DNA of 56,622 bases, from NCBI GenBank assembly GCA_947258495.1, contig CAMYIN010000019.1:1-56622 (forward strand), in the 5' to 3' direction. The position numbers were made by a program, and so were the translations under genes. This document shows, piece after piece, positions 9,701 through 18,715 of this stretch. The DNA comes from an uncultured Gammaproteobacteria bacterium (lineage in GTDB: Bacteria > Pseudomonadota > Gammaproteobacteria > Arenicellales > JAANXG01). Under the pieces are notes generated by a model. The model did no database searches, was not told the DNA's origin, and worked only from the letters and a program-made list of their open reading frames with translations. Every line of letters starts with the position of its first letter. Within the stretch, counting starts at the first letter, position 1.

Positions 9701-10900
9701 CTACTCGGCGCGCAACGCCTCGACCGGGTCGAGCGCGGCGGCACGCCGTGCCGGAAGGATGCCGGCGAGGATGCCGATGACGACCGCCAGCGACAAGGCG
9801 AGAATCACGAACGGCCACGTGGTCTGAACCGGGAGCCGCGGCACGATCCAGCCGAGCAGCTGGGCCACGCCGAAACCCGTCGCCAGCCCCAAAGCGCCGC
9901 CGACACCGGCGAGGACTATGGCTTCACCGAGGAACAGCAGCAGGACCTGTGATCGTTTTGCGCCCAGGGCGCGCAACAGTCCGACCTCGGAAATGCGCTC
10001 ATTCACGGCGATGATCATGATGGTCAAGATCCCGATGCCGCCGACCAGCAGCGAGATCCCGCCCAGCGCGGCCACGGAGAAGGTGAGCACATTGAGCACC
10101 GACCCGAGCACATCCAACATCTGTTCCTGGGTGGTGATGGTGAAGTCTTCCCGGCCGTGCCGGGCGACGAGTTTTTGCGTGATGGCGGCTTTCAATCTAT
10201 CGACGTCGGCGTGCTCGGCGTAGAGGATATCGACCTCCATCAATCCTTCACGGTCGAACATCTCCAGCGCGCGGGCGACGGGGATGTACACCGCATCGTC
10301 CAGGTCGAACCCCAACAACTGGCCTTTGGGCTCCATAACGCCGACGACGCGGAACGACTCACCCCCCACCCGTACGCGGCTGCGGAGGGGATTCCGGTTG
10401 CCGAACAATTCCATTTTCACTTTCGCGCCCAACACCACGAAAGCCCTTGCGGCCGTGGGCTCGTCTTCCGGCAAGAATCGACCCATTGCGGTATTGAACC
10501 GCCAGATCATCGGCGCCTGCGGACCGGCGCCGATGATCGTCGTCCTGCGTCCTCGCCGTTCGAATTCGACCTCGGCGTTTCCCTGCACCACCGACACCAC
10601 TCCGCGCACGTGCTCGATGCCGCGCAGCGATTCGCCGTCCTCGATGGTCAAAGGCTTGTTGGTGCCGATCACGCCTCCGGAAATACCGTGGGTTTGCGTC
10701 TTGCCGGGCGTGATCATGATCAGGTGGGTACCGAACTGCGTGAACTCCGAGAGCACGTAATGTTGAATGCCGGCGCCGATGCTCGTCAGCAGCACCACCG
10801 CGGCAATGCCGATGCCGATGCCGAGAGCGGTCAAACCCGCCCGCAGGCGGTGGGCAAGCAGAGATCCCGTGGTGAGTCGGATGAAGTCGGCGGGCGTCAT
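9701..10900 (-). CDS. MacB-like FtsX-domain ABC transporter permease (second of two)
   Basis: Inner-membrane permease of a MacB-type mechanotransmission transporter lacking its own ATPase. Length 399 aa from ATG at 10900 (MTPADFIRLT); a longer frame upstream overlaps the preceding permease and was discarded. One N-terminal transmembrane helix (about 20-40) is followed by a large periplasmic MacB-PCD domain. Three C-terminal helices follow: around SVAALGGISLLVGGIGILTIM, around EAIVLAGVGGALGLATGFG, and near the end before the hallmark LPARRAAALDPVEALRAE. It starts 20 nt after the end of the related permease gene. The pair probably forms a heterodimer with the ATPase at 12123. Substrate unknown. 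Confidence 0.93.
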   Translation of the reverse strand: MTPADFIRLTTGSLLAHRLRAGLTALGIGIGIAAVVLLTSIGAGIQHYVLSEFTQFGTHLIMITPGKTQTHGISGGVIGTNKPLTIEDGESLRGIEHVRGVVSVVQGNAEVEFERRGRRTTIIGAGPQAPMIWRFNTAMGRFLPEDEPTAARAFVVLGAKVKMELFGNRNPLRSRVRVGGESFRVVGVMEPKGQLLGFDLDDAVYIPVARALEMFDREGLMEVDILYAEHADVDRLKAAITQKLVARHGREDFTITTQEQMLDVLGSVLNVLTFSVAALGGISLLVGGIGILTIMIIAVNERISEVGLLRALGAKRSQVLLLFLGEAIVLAGVGGALGLATGFGVAQLLGWIVPRLPVQTTWPFVILALSLAVVIGILAGILPARRAAALDPVEALRAE

Positions 10901-10920
10901 GGCACGAGTCGATGAATCGG

Positions 10921-12126
10921 CTAGCGCCGGGACAAGGCGATTACCGGGTCGAGCCGCGCCGCCCGTCGCGCGGGCAGTATGCCGAACGCAACACCGGTCA
11001 CCAGGGCAATGCCCAGGGCCGCGGCGATGGCCCAGAGCGGCGCGCCGATCGGCACCTGGGGATAGGCCCGCGCCAGCGCCCAGACTCCCAGTTGACCCGC
11101 CAGCCAACCGAGAAGCGCACCGCATGTGGAAAGCATCGCCGCTTCACTCAGAAACAGTGTCGTAATTTGGCCTGGCGGCGCCCCGATCGCTTTCAGCAGA
11201 CCTATCTCCGGCGTCCGTTGCGACACCGCGATCAACATGACGTTCATGATCAATACGCCCGCGACCGCCAGCGCGATGGCGGCGATACCGGCGACCGCCA
11301 AGGTCAGCGCGTAGAGGATGTTGTCGAAAGTCGCCAACACCGCGTCCTGGGCGATAATGGTCACATCGTCCTCGCCTTCGTGGCGCGCCTTGATGACCTC
11401 GAGCACCGATTGCCGCGTGCGCTCGACATGGTCCCGGGTCCGCGCCTCTACGAGGACGCGGAACAGCGACTCCTTATCGAACAACGCCAGCGCGAACACC
11501 ACCGGCACCAGCACGATCTCGTCCATGGCCACGCCGAGCGAGTGCTCCTGCGTGCCCAATATCCCCACCACTCGGCAACGGCGATCGCCCAGCCGCAGCC
11601 ACTGTCCCAGGGCGACCTGCGCAGCGAACAACTCCTCGCGAATCCGGGCGCCGATGACGCACTCGGGCGAGGCCCGTGTCGGGTCCGGCGTCACCAGAAA
11701 GCGTCCCTGGCCCATGGTCAAGCCGCGAACGTGCAGGTATTCCTCGGTGGTACCGAGGATCAGGACTTCGCGGTTGCGCGCGCCCAGCGACACCTCCGCG
11801 TTGCCCAGTGAAATCGGCGCGACCCACCGTACCCCGGGTATTCTGCGCAGCGCGAGCGCGTCGTTCAGGGTGAGGTTCCGCGGCGTCTCTCCCATGAGGG
11901 GCGGCGGACCGCCGGTGGTCTCGGAGCGACCCGGCAGCATGATCAGCAGATTGGTGCCCAGGGCGGAGAACTGCTCGGCGACAAAGCGGCGCGCGCCGTC
12001 GCCCAAAGCGGTCAACACGACGACGGAGGCCACGCCAATGGACATCGCCAATAACATCAACACCGTTCGCACTCGAAAACCTCTGAGCGCGACGACGGTG
12101 AAACCCAGTACGTCTGTAACGGTCAT
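10921..12126 (-). CDS. MacB-like FtsX-domain ABC transporter permease (first of two)
   Basis: Length 401 aa. Same architecture as its downstream neighbour: an N-terminal helix in MTVTDVLGFTVVALRGFRVR, a periplasmic domain of about 220 residues, then three helices and the ending GILPARRAARLDPVIALSRR typical of MacB permeases. The start codon overlaps the end of the ATPase gene by 4 nt, a sign of translational coupling. The two permeases share overall layout but differ clearly in the periplasmic part (for example MLPGRSETTGGPPPLMGETP here), so they are divergent paralogues rather than a recent duplication. Likely role: export of a small molecule or peptide, or lipoprotein handling, with the membrane-fusion protein upstream. 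Confidence 0.93.
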   Translation of the reverse strand: MTVTDVLGFTVVALRGFRVRTVLMLLAMSIGVASVVVLTALGDGARRFVAEQFSALGTNLLIMLPGRSETTGGPPPLMGETPRNLTLNDALALRRIPGVRWVAPISLGNAEVSLGARNREVLILGTTEEYLHVRGLTMGQGRFLVTPDPTRASPECVIGARIREELFAAQVALGQWLRLGDRRCRVVGILGTQEHSLGVAMDEIVLVPVVFALALFDKESLFRVLVEARTRDHVERTRQSVLEVIKARHEGEDDVTIIAQDAVLATFDNILYALTLAVAGIAAIALAVAGVLIMNVMLIAVSQRTPEIGLLKAIGAPPGQITTLFLSEAAMLSTCGALLGWLAGQLGVWALARAYPQVPIGAPLWAIAAALGIALVTGVAFGILPARRAARLDPVIALSRR

Positions 12127-12800
12127 CTCTGCCTCAGGTCGGTTTCTATGGAGCCGTCCACCAGGCCGATGCGGCGACGCGCGCGGTCGCCGATCTCGCT
12201 GTCGTGGGTCACGACGATCAGGGTCATGCCGCGGTCATTGAGCCCTTCCAGTATATGCAGCACTTCCTTGCCGGATTTCGTATCGAGATTGCCGGTGGGC
12301 TCGTCCGCAAGAATAACCGCAGGTTGCATCACCGTGGCGCGTGCAATGGCCACGCGTTGGCGTTGTCCGCCGGACAGCTGATCCGGCCGGTGCCGGCTGC
12401 GGTCGGCCAGGCCGAGGGATCGGAGCACCTCGCTCACCCGGCTGCGGCGTTCCTGCGGTGCGACGCCGGCGAGCGTCATCGGCAACGCCACGTTGTCCTC
12501 CGCACTCAGACGCGGCACGAGGTGAAAGAACTGGAACACGAAACCGATCTTCTCCCGACGCACGCTTGCGGTCTCGCCGTCGCTGAGATCGGTAACGTTC
12601 TGCCCTTCGAGATAGTAGTCCCCGGTTGTGGGGCGATCCAAAAGACCTACGATGTTCAACAGGGTCGACTTGCCGGAGCCCGACGGACCCATGATCGCCG
12701 CGTAATCGCCGGCCTCGAAGCTGAGATCGATGTTTCTCAACGCCCTTACTAACTGGTCTCCGACCCTGAACTCGCGACCAATCCCCTCGAGGCGTATCAT
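12123..12800 (-). CDS. MacB/LolD-like ABC transporter ATP-binding protein
   Basis: Length 225 aa, a complete single nucleotide-binding domain. Walker A GPSGSGKS is at 38-45, the Q-loop Gln at 90 (IGFVFQFFHLVPR), the signature LSGGQRQRVAIAR begins at 142, Walker B VILADEPTGNLDT is at 162-174, and the switch His follows in VVTHDSEIG. This matches the MacB/LolD/FtsE subgroup that pairs with FtsX-type permeases. The gene overlaps both neighbours by 4 nt, so all four genes from 13948 down to 9701 form one operon. It energises the permease pair on the cytosolic side. Confidence 0.96.
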   Translation of the reverse strand: MIRLEGIGREFRVGDQLVRALRNIDLSFEAGDYAAIMGPSGSGKSTLLNIVGLLDRPTTGDYYLEGQNVTDLSDGETASVRREKIGFVFQFFHLVPRLSAEDNVALPMTLAGVAPQERRSRVSEVLRSLGLADRSRHRPDQLSGGQRQRVAIARATVMQPAVILADEPTGNLDTKSGKEVLHILEGLNDRGMTLIVVTHDSEIGDRARRRIGLVDGSIETDLRQR

Positions 12801-13948
12801 GGGCTGGCGGAATCGCGCACCGCTCTCGCGCCGTTTTCCACACCTTCGCGTTCGAGGGAAGTCACCAACAGGTCGCCCTCGTCGAGCCCGCTTTCTACTT
12901 CGGTGAAGCGCCAGTTGAACAGGCCCGGTTGAAACGTTCGTTCCGTCAACTCTTCGCGGGCCGGGTCGAGCAGCAGCACCCGATTGCCTTCCAACACCGC
13001 CTCGCTGGGCACACGCAGCACGCGCGGTTTGCGCTCGAGTATGATCTCCGTGTCGGCGCTGTAACCGATGAGCAGTTGCTTCGTCTCCTCCGCGTCGTCG
13101 AACACGACTTCCACGTCCACCGTGCGCGCCTGCTTCAATACGTCGACAACGTAGGGCGCGATGCGGCGCACTTTCCCCCGGAACGAGCGATCGCGCAATG
13201 CGTCCAGGGTGATCACCGCTGCCATACCGGTGCGAATGGCGGCGGCGTCCACTTCGTCTATAGGCGCGGTGACGTATACGCAGCTGTCGTCTATCAGGTC
13301 CACCGCCGGCGGCGTCGCGATGCCGGGCGGAGAGGGGGTCATGTATTCGCCGACTTCCGGATAGACCTCGGCGACGATTCCGTCGAAGGGCGCCCGCAGT
13401 ATGGTCTTGTCGATGCTCGCCCGACTGACCGCTATCTGCGCCTCGCTGACCAACAGATTCGCGCGGGCCGCACGGCACGCGGCGTCTTTCGCCTTGGCCT
13501 CGGTGTTGGCCTGGTCGCGGCGTTCGTCGGAGGCCAAGCCCCGCTCGTGGAGCTGGCCCAGGCGTCTGGCTTCACGGGCCGCGTCTTCGGCGCGCACGCA
13601 CACGTCCTCCGCCCTTGCCTGCGCGGCAATTGACTCCTGCCTGGCCAAGTCCAGCTGCGCCTCGACGTCTTCGTTCCAGAGCTCCAACAGCACCTGCTCC
13701 GCTTTCACGCGCACCCCTTCCCGGACGGCGACGCGCGCGACCTGTCCGCCCGCCGCGGGGGAGATCCGCGCGCGCCGGCACGCGTTAACCGTGCCGGCGC
13801 GCGTGTTGGCGACGGTGGACTGCACGGGGCCGTATCCAACCTCCTGCACGACTACCGCAACCGATTCGCTGCGCGTCATGTAGAACACGCCCCCCAGCAC
13901 CACGCCCAACGCGGCCAAGCTGAACACGGACTTGCGTGGTAAGCGCAT
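12797..13948 (-). CDS. MacA/HlyD-type periplasmic membrane-fusion protein
   Basis: Length 383 aa. A single N-terminal transmembrane segment (about 8-24, VFSLAALGVVLGGVFYM) anchors it in the inner membrane. A biotinyl-lipoyl-like half-motif follows (ARISPAAGGQVARVAVREG), then a coiled-coil hairpin rich in Ala, Arg and Glu (roughly 95-175), and the second lipoyl half (ILRAPFDGIVAEVYPEVGEY). Beta-barrel and membrane-proximal domains complete it. It should bridge the ABC permease pair to an outer-membrane channel; no TolC-type gene sits in this operon, so a channel encoded elsewhere is implied. It is the first gene of the operon. The 276-nt gap to the divergent GST-like gene must hold the promoter. 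Confidence 0.93.
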   Translation of the reverse strand: MRLPRKSVFSLAALGVVLGGVFYMTRSESVAVVVQEVGYGPVQSTVANTRAGTVNACRRARISPAAGGQVARVAVREGVRVKAEQVLLELWNEDVEAQLDLARQESIAAQARAEDVCVRAEDAAREARRLGQLHERGLASDERRDQANTEAKAKDAACRAARANLLVSEAQIAVSRASIDKTILRAPFDGIVAEVYPEVGEYMTPSPPGIATPPAVDLIDDSCVYVTAPIDEVDAAAIRTGMAAVITLDALRDRSFRGKVRRIAPYVVDVLKQARTVDVEVVFDDAEETKQLLIGYSADTEIILERKPRVLRVPSEAVLEGNRVLLLDPAREELTERTFQPGLFNWRFTEVESGLDEGDLLVTSLEREGVENGARAVRDSASP

Positions 13949-14224
13949 GCGCCGCTACGGGGTGAACAAACGGCCCAAGTCGACCTCCGGAACGCGGGTG
14001 CTCGATTGTGCTTGCATCAAATGCTGTTTGCGGTGTTGCGTCGGTGACTGCAACCATAATCCGAGCGCCGCCGCCGTGACAAGAGCACACGAGTGCGCAC
14101 GAGCCGTCACATCGACGAGACCGTTTGCGCGTAAAATCGCGATTGCGAGAAGGATCGCCGTGACGGTTCTGTTGCCACGGCGGTCGCGTTAATATTGTCA
14201 AGAGTCGGCGGAGTGTTCTCGTTC

Positions 14225-15157
14225 ATGAACGACGTCATATTGCACCATTACCCCCAGTCTCCGGTGTCCGAAAAGGTCCGGGTGGTGCTCGGTATCAAGG
14301 ATCTTGCCTGGCAATCGGTCAATATTCCCCGATTCCCGCCCAAGCCGGATTTGACGCCGCTGACGGGAGGGTATCGGCGCACGCCGGTCATGCAGATCGG
14401 TGCCAATGCCTACTGCGACAGTCAATGCATCGTCCGCGAACTGGAGCGGCGTTTCCCGGAACCGAGCCTGTTCCCGGCGGCGAGCAGCGGTTTGACGTGG
14501 GGCATGAGCCGCTGGACGGACGGTCCGTTCTTCAACGCCGTCATCGCCGCAATTTTCGGTGAGCAGGGACGTGATTTGCCGCATGAATTCATTGAAGATC
14601 GCGGGCGCCTGTACTTTGGTCCGGGTTTCGACCTGGAGGCACTCGCGCAACAACTTCCCGTTTGCCTGGGCCAGATCCGCGCTCAACTGCGGTGGATCGA
14701 GCAATGCATGCACGACGACCGCGCCTTTGTGCTTGGCGATGCGCCGGGTCTGCTCGATGCCTTGTTTTATTACCTCGTCTGGTTCTTTCGCGGCCGGGTG
14801 CAGGCGGCTGCGGCGATGCTGCGCCAATTCCCCAAGCTCGAGGCCTGGGAGCTGCGGGTGCGGGCCGTCGGCCACGGCAAACCGACGGAACTGCCCGCCG
14901 CAGCCGCCCTCGACATTGCACGCGAGTGTAATCCCGACCTCGAAAACGTGATCGACGACGCCGACCCCTGCGGTTACGCATTGGGGGATGTAGTGGGCGT
15001 AGTCCCCGAAGGGAACGGCGGGGATCCCGTCGTTGCCGGCGCACTCGCGCAGCTCACCGCGGACACCGTCGCCCTGCGGCGCCGCGACGCACGCATCGGT
15101 GAGCATGCGGTGTTCTTTCCCCGGGTGGGCTACCGGATCGAAAGAACGAGTTCCTAG
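14225..15157 (+). CDS. Glutathione S-transferase-like protein
   Basis: Length 310 aa from ATG at 14225 (MNDVILHHYPQSPVSEKVR); a TTG ten codons upstream is an alternative. The N-terminal ~80 residues have a thioredoxin-fold GST pattern: the HYPQSPVSEKVRVVL active-site helix, the cis-Pro region YRRTPVMQIG and the DSQCIVRELERRFPEP segment. A helical GST C-domain follows to about residue 210 (FVLGDAPGLLDALFYYLVW). About 90 further residues have no obvious GST counterpart. The substrate is unknown; the usual catalytic Ser, Tyr or Cys cannot be assigned firmly, although Ser12 in QSPVS is positioned like one. Divergent from the MacAB-like operon. Confidence 0.82.
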   Translation: MNDVILHHYPQSPVSEKVRVVLGIKDLAWQSVNIPRFPPKPDLTPLTGGYRRTPVMQIGANAYCDSQCIVRELERRFPEPSLFPAASSGLTWGMSRWTDGPFFNAVIAAIFGEQGRDLPHEFIEDRGRLYFGPGFDLEALAQQLPVCLGQIRAQLRWIEQCMHDDRAFVLGDAPGLLDALFYYLVWFFRGRVQAAAAMLRQFPKLEAWELRVRAVGHGKPTELPAAAALDIARECNPDLENVIDDADPCGYALGDVVGVVPEGNGGDPVVAGALAQLTADTVALRRRDARIGEHAVFFPRVGYRIERTSS

Positions 15158-15209
15158 GTCCTGAGCTACCGTCCGGAGGACGATCGCCGCAATCCGTAGA
15201 CGCGGTCGC

Positions 15210-15287
15210 TTACGCCCAGACGGGCGTGTTGCTGAGCAGGAAAAGCAACGCAGCCATTACCAGTTTGTACTGAAACGCCAGCGACAT
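15210..15287 (-). CDS. Candidate 25-aa hydrophobic peptide
   Basis: A 26-codon ORF too short for ordinary gene callers. ATG at 15287 is preceded by a textbook ribosome site (AAGGAGAG, 5 nt spacing), and the frame ends in TAA at 15210. The peptide begins MSLAFQYKLV, continues with a hydrophobic core of Ala, Leu and Phe (about residues 10-18) and ends SNTPVWA. It could be a single-pass membrane microprotein, a leader peptide, or the remnant of a signal sequence whose gene was lost. It stands alone in the gap between the GST-like gene and the DUF523 gene. The strong ribosome site is the main support; expression is not demonstrated. Confidence 0.4.
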   Translation of the reverse strand: MSLAFQYKLVMAALLFLLSNTPVWA

Positions 15288-15449
15288 CGAACTCTCCTTT
15301 TTGGTCCCGATCGACGCGCGTAGGATACCCGCATATTTCACCGGGGGATACACCTCCGATGGGAGACCGGGCCGTGACCGCACCGGAACGGTGTTCGGAC
15401 GCTTCGATCCCCGCCCTCTGTTTTTACGGGAAGTGCGAGCACCGGGGTA

Positions 15450-16418
15450 TCAGATGAGGTTTCTAAGCATGAGCTCCGGCGGATGCGGGCTCATATATGT
15501 CTGACGGCTGATGTACGGATCGGGACATCTGCGAAAATGGTGTCTGAGCAGCGTGATGGGCACGATCAGAGGCAGCCGACCGAGTCGGTACTGTCCGAGC
15601 ACCTCGACCAGTTCGGCCTTGTCGTCGGCATCGAGTTCGGTCTTCAGGTACCCCTGGATATGTTGCAGCACGTTGGTGTGGTTCTTCCTCGTCGCCGGTT
15701 TCTTCAAGCTGCGCATGAGCCGTCCAATATACTGCTCGGCCACGTCTTCGATGCGGCCGTCGCCGGCGTCTGCCACCAGTTTTCCCAACGCCCGGTAGCC
15801 CGCCTGATCGTGGGCGAGCAGCGCGAATTTGTGGTCGGTGTGGAAATCGACGAGCCTCGACGCGGTCACACCACCTCCCTGCAGGCTCTGCCAGCGCTGA
15901 TAGGTGAACACGCGCTCGATGAAATTCTCCCTCAGAACGGGGTCGTTGAGCCGGCCGTCTTCTTCTACGGGGAGGTCCGGCCGGTGCTGCATCAGCGCCT
16001 GCGCGTATTGACCGACGCCGGCGTTCGAGGGCGAGCCGTCAGCGTCCGGCGGATACAGCTTCACGCGCTCCATCCCACAGCTGGGCGATCTGCTCTTGAG
16101 GATGTAACCGCTGATGGCGTCGAGCTCTCGGGCCATCCTGCCGCCGTAGGCGCGCAGCCGGTCGGTAACGTCCAAAGCCGGGTCATTGGCTCCTACCACA
16201 CGCATACGATCCGGTGTCCCTACGAGCCGGATCGGCTCCCTGGGAACGCCGAGCCCGATGGCGACCTCCGGACACACCGGCACGAACTCGAAATAGTTGC
16301 TGAGGGTGCCGGTAATGAACCGGTCCTTCTTGTGTCCACCGTCGTAGCGGACGTTTTCACCCAACAGACAGGTGCTGATGCCGATCTTGACGCGGGTCTC
16401 TTCGTGTGGTCGCGGCAC
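15450..16418 (-). CDS. DUF523 and DUF1722 (YbgA-like) domain protein
   Basis: Length 322 aa. The N-terminal domain (about 10-160) is DUF523: IGISTCLLGENVRYDGGHK, VCPEVAIGLGVPREPIRLV and LKSRSPSCGMERVKLY, with conserved cysteines that may bind metal or a cluster. The C-terminal domain (about 190-310) is the YbgA-type DUF1722: VDFHTDHKFALLAHDQAGYRALG and RLPLIVPITLLRHHF. This fusion is common in proteobacteria, often near DNA photolyase, and its biochemical role is not established to my knowledge. It abuts hemH (1 nt gap), so the two are probably co-transcribed; no photolyase gene is nearby here. Confidence 0.9.
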   Translation of the reverse strand: MPRPHEETRVKIGISTCLLGENVRYDGGHKKDRFITGTLSNYFEFVPVCPEVAIGLGVPREPIRLVGTPDRMRVVGANDPALDVTDRLRAYGGRMARELDAISGYILKSRSPSCGMERVKLYPPDADGSPSNAGVGQYAQALMQHRPDLPVEEDGRLNDPVLRENFIERVFTYQRWQSLQGGGVTASRLVDFHTDHKFALLAHDQAGYRALGKLVADAGDGRIEDVAEQYIGRLMRSLKKPATRKNHTNVLQHIQGYLKTELDADDKAELVEVLGQYRLGRLPLIVPITLLRHHFRRCPDPYISRQTYMSPHPPELMLRNLI

Positions 16419-16419
16419 G

Positions 16420-17526
16420 CTACGATTCAGCGCCCATGGCCCGCGCGCGCTGCAGGGTTAATCGTGCCTGCTCCGCCCGCTCCGCGGGTGCGAGGAGAGA
16501 CTCGGTCCAGCCGCTGAGGTTGGATTCGACGAGATCGGCAATCATATCGATATGAGCGGGGTCGTCGTTGAGGCAGGGAACGTATTGCAATCGCTCGCCC
16601 CCCGCCTGCAGAAACATCTCGCGGTTCTGCTGGTCGATTTCTTCCAGCGTCTCCAGGCAATCGGCGGCGAACCCGGGACAGATCACGTCCACGGCGGTTA
16701 CGCCCTCGGCCGGCAGCGCCGTCAGCACCTGGTCGCAGTACGGCTGCAGCCAGGGCTCGCGGCCGAAGCGGGACTGGAAGACCACAGACCACTGCCCGGC
16801 GTCGAGCTCCAGGGCTTCGGCAACCAGGCGCGCCGTCTTGTGGCACTGGCAATGGTACGGATCCCCCTGCTGCAGATATCGCTGCGGGATGCCGTGAAAC
16901 GAAAACAGCAGACGTTGTCCGCGTTCGTGCCGCCGCCAGTGCGCGCGCAGCTTGTCTGCGAGCGCGGCGATATACCGGGGATGATCGTGGTAACCGTTGA
17001 CGAAGCGCAGTACGGGCACCCAGCGCCACCGCTTCAAAGTGTCGGCGACGGCGTCGAACACCGCACCGGTGGTGGTTCCGGAGTACTGCGGATACAGGGG
17101 TAGAACGATCAGCCGGCGCGCGCCGTGTCGCGCCAAGCGCTCCAGTCCCTCGGAAATCGACGGCCGTCCGTAGCTCATGCCCAGCTCCACGTGCACGGCT
17201 CCAAGGCCGCGTTGGCCGAGCACCGGCCCCAGGGCCGCGGCCTGCCGCTGCGATATCACCAACAGCGGCGAACCGGCGTCGGTCCATACCTTTCTATAGG
17301 CTTCTGCGCTGCGCTTCGGGCGCAGGTTGAGAATGACCAGATTCAGAATGAGCCACCACGGTATGCGGGGAAACTCCACCACTCGGGGGTCGGAAAGGAA
17401 CTGCCGCAAGTAACGCCGCAGGCTGCGCGTCGTCGCCGCGTCGGGCGTGCCGAGGTTCACAAGCAAAACCCCGATCTCCGAGGCGGAGTCGTGGCGGAAA
17501 TCCGGGACGCCGCGGTACGCACTCAT
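16420..17526 (-). CDS. hemH: Ferrochelatase
   Basis: Inserts Fe(II) into protoporphyrin IX, the last step of haem synthesis, at the cytosolic face of the membrane. Length 368 aa from ATG at 17526 (MSAYRGVPDFRHDS); a GTG nine codons upstream is also open and neither has a strong ribosome site. Family landmarks: GVLLVNLGTPDAAT, LPLYPQYSGTTTGAVFD, the catalytic His in LLFSFHGIPQRYL, the proton-path region VVFQSRFGREPWLQPYCD, and VICPGFAADCLETLEEI. Several C-terminal cysteines exist but a ferrochelatase 2Fe-2S site is not evident. It lies 87 nt downstream of nadA and is followed at once by the DUF523 gene. Confidence 0.96.
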   Translation of the reverse strand: MSAYRGVPDFRHDSASEIGVLLVNLGTPDAATTRSLRRYLRQFLSDPRVVEFPRIPWWLILNLVILNLRPKRSAEAYRKVWTDAGSPLLVISQRQAAALGPVLGQRGLGAVHVELGMSYGRPSISEGLERLARHGARRLIVLPLYPQYSGTTTGAVFDAVADTLKRWRWVPVLRFVNGYHDHPRYIAALADKLRAHWRRHERGQRLLFSFHGIPQRYLQQGDPYHCQCHKTARLVAEALELDAGQWSVVFQSRFGREPWLQPYCDQVLTALPAEGVTAVDVICPGFAADCLETLEEIDQQNREMFLQAGGERLQYVPCLNDDPAHIDMIADLVESNLSGWTESLLAPAERAEQARLTLQRARAMGAES

Positions 17527-17613
17527 GTCGTCGCTGCCGGTGCCATTGCGCACAGTATACCGGAAGGCGTCTTCCTGCTTTTCAGGCGGCGCCTTTTCGA
17601 CGCCGCGTGCGCG

Positions 17614-18705
17614 TCACGCATTACCCGTGACACGAACCGTGGGACTCAGATGCTCGCGCGCGAAGTCGACCATGCGCTTTAGCGACTTTTCCGCCTTGAC
17701 GCGGATATCCTCGTCGATCAGGACTTCATTTTCACCGCTTTCGAGCACGTGCACCAGACGCGCGACGTCGTTCATCTTCATCCACGGGCAGTGGCCGCAG
17801 CTCTTGCACGTGGCGCCCGCCCCCGCGGTCGGCGCCGGAATGAATATTTTCCGCGGCGCCGCTTCGCGCATCTTATGAAAGATACCGTCCTCGGTGGCGA
17901 CAATGAAGATCTCGCTGCTCATCTCCTGCGCCGCCTTGATGATCTGGCTCGTCGAGCCCACGCGATCCGCGAGGGCGATGACCCCCGGAGGAGACTCCGG
18001 ATGGACCAGGACCGCGGCGGCGGGATACAGGGTCTTCAACTGTTCCAAAGCCTCGGCCTTGAATTCCTCGTGCACCACGCAGGAACCCTGCCACATGAGC
18101 ATGTCAGCCCCGGTCATGCGCTGGACGTAGTCGCCGAGGTATCGGTCCGGGGCCCAGAGGATCTTTTCACTTTTCTTATGTAGATGTTCGGCGACCTTGA
18201 GCGCGATCGAGGACGTCACCACCCAGTCCGCACGCGCCTTGACGGCGGCGCTGGTATTGGCGTACACGACCACGGTGCGATCGGGATGCTCATCGCAGAA
18301 GGCGCTGAATTCGTCCGCGGGGCACCCCAGATCCAGCGAACACTCGGCGTCTTTCTCCACTACCAGTATGCGCTTGTTCGGGCTGAGTATCTTGGCGGTC
18401 TCGCCCATGAAGCGCACGCCCGCCACGACCACCGTGGAGGCCGCGTGCTCGTACCCGAATCGGGCCATTTCCAGCGAGTCGGAAACGAACCCCCCGGTCT
18501 CATCGGCGAGGTCTTGAAGTTCGGCATCGACGTAATAGTGGGCTACGAGCACGGCGTCCTGCTCTTCGAGCAGGCGCTTGGCGCGGGCGATCAAGGCGTC
18601 GTGCTCGCTTTTCGACAAGGAGGCGTGCTTGGTCGCGCGGGCCTGCAGGGCAACCATGTCGATACGCTCTTTGAGCCTTTCCGGGATCGTGTGCATGACG
18701 GTCAT
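17614..18705 (-). CDS. nadA: Quinolinate synthase
   Basis: Condenses iminoaspartate with dihydroxyacetone phosphate to quinolinate in de novo NAD synthesis. Length 363 aa from ATG at 18705, which has GGAGG 6 nt upstream; a longer frame running upstream lies in the regulator gene and was discarded. Landmarks: [34 protein letters not shown], the three 4Fe-4S cysteines in [25 protein letters not shown] and [16 protein letters not shown]. It sits 10 nt downstream of the NrtR-type regulator gene in the same direction, so NAD status probably controls it through the operator at 19416-19436. nadB and nadC are not in the window. Confidence 0.97.
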   Translation of the reverse strand: MTVMHTIPERLKERIDMVALQARATKHASLSKSEHDALIARAKRLLEEQDAVLVAHYYVDAELQDLADETGGFVSDSLEMARFGYEHAASTVVVAGVRFMGETAKILSPNKRILVVEKDAECSLDLGCPADEFSAFCDEHPDRTVVVYANTSAAVKARADWVVTSSIALKVAEHLHKKSEKILWAPDRYLGDYVQRMTGADMLMWQGSCVVHEEFKAEALEQLKTLYPAAAVLVHPESPPGVIALADRVGSTSQIIKAAQEMSSEIFIVATEDGIFHKMREAAPRKIFIPAPTAGAGATCKSCGHCPWMKMNDVARLVHVLESGENEVLIDEDIRVKAEKSLKRMVDFAREHLSPTVRVTGNA

Positions 18706-18715
18706 AACAGCCTCC

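Noticed and set aside
10912-11811. 299-codon plus-strand frame
   Set aside because: Antisense to a MacB-like permease and full of Arg, Gln and His typical of GC shadow translation.
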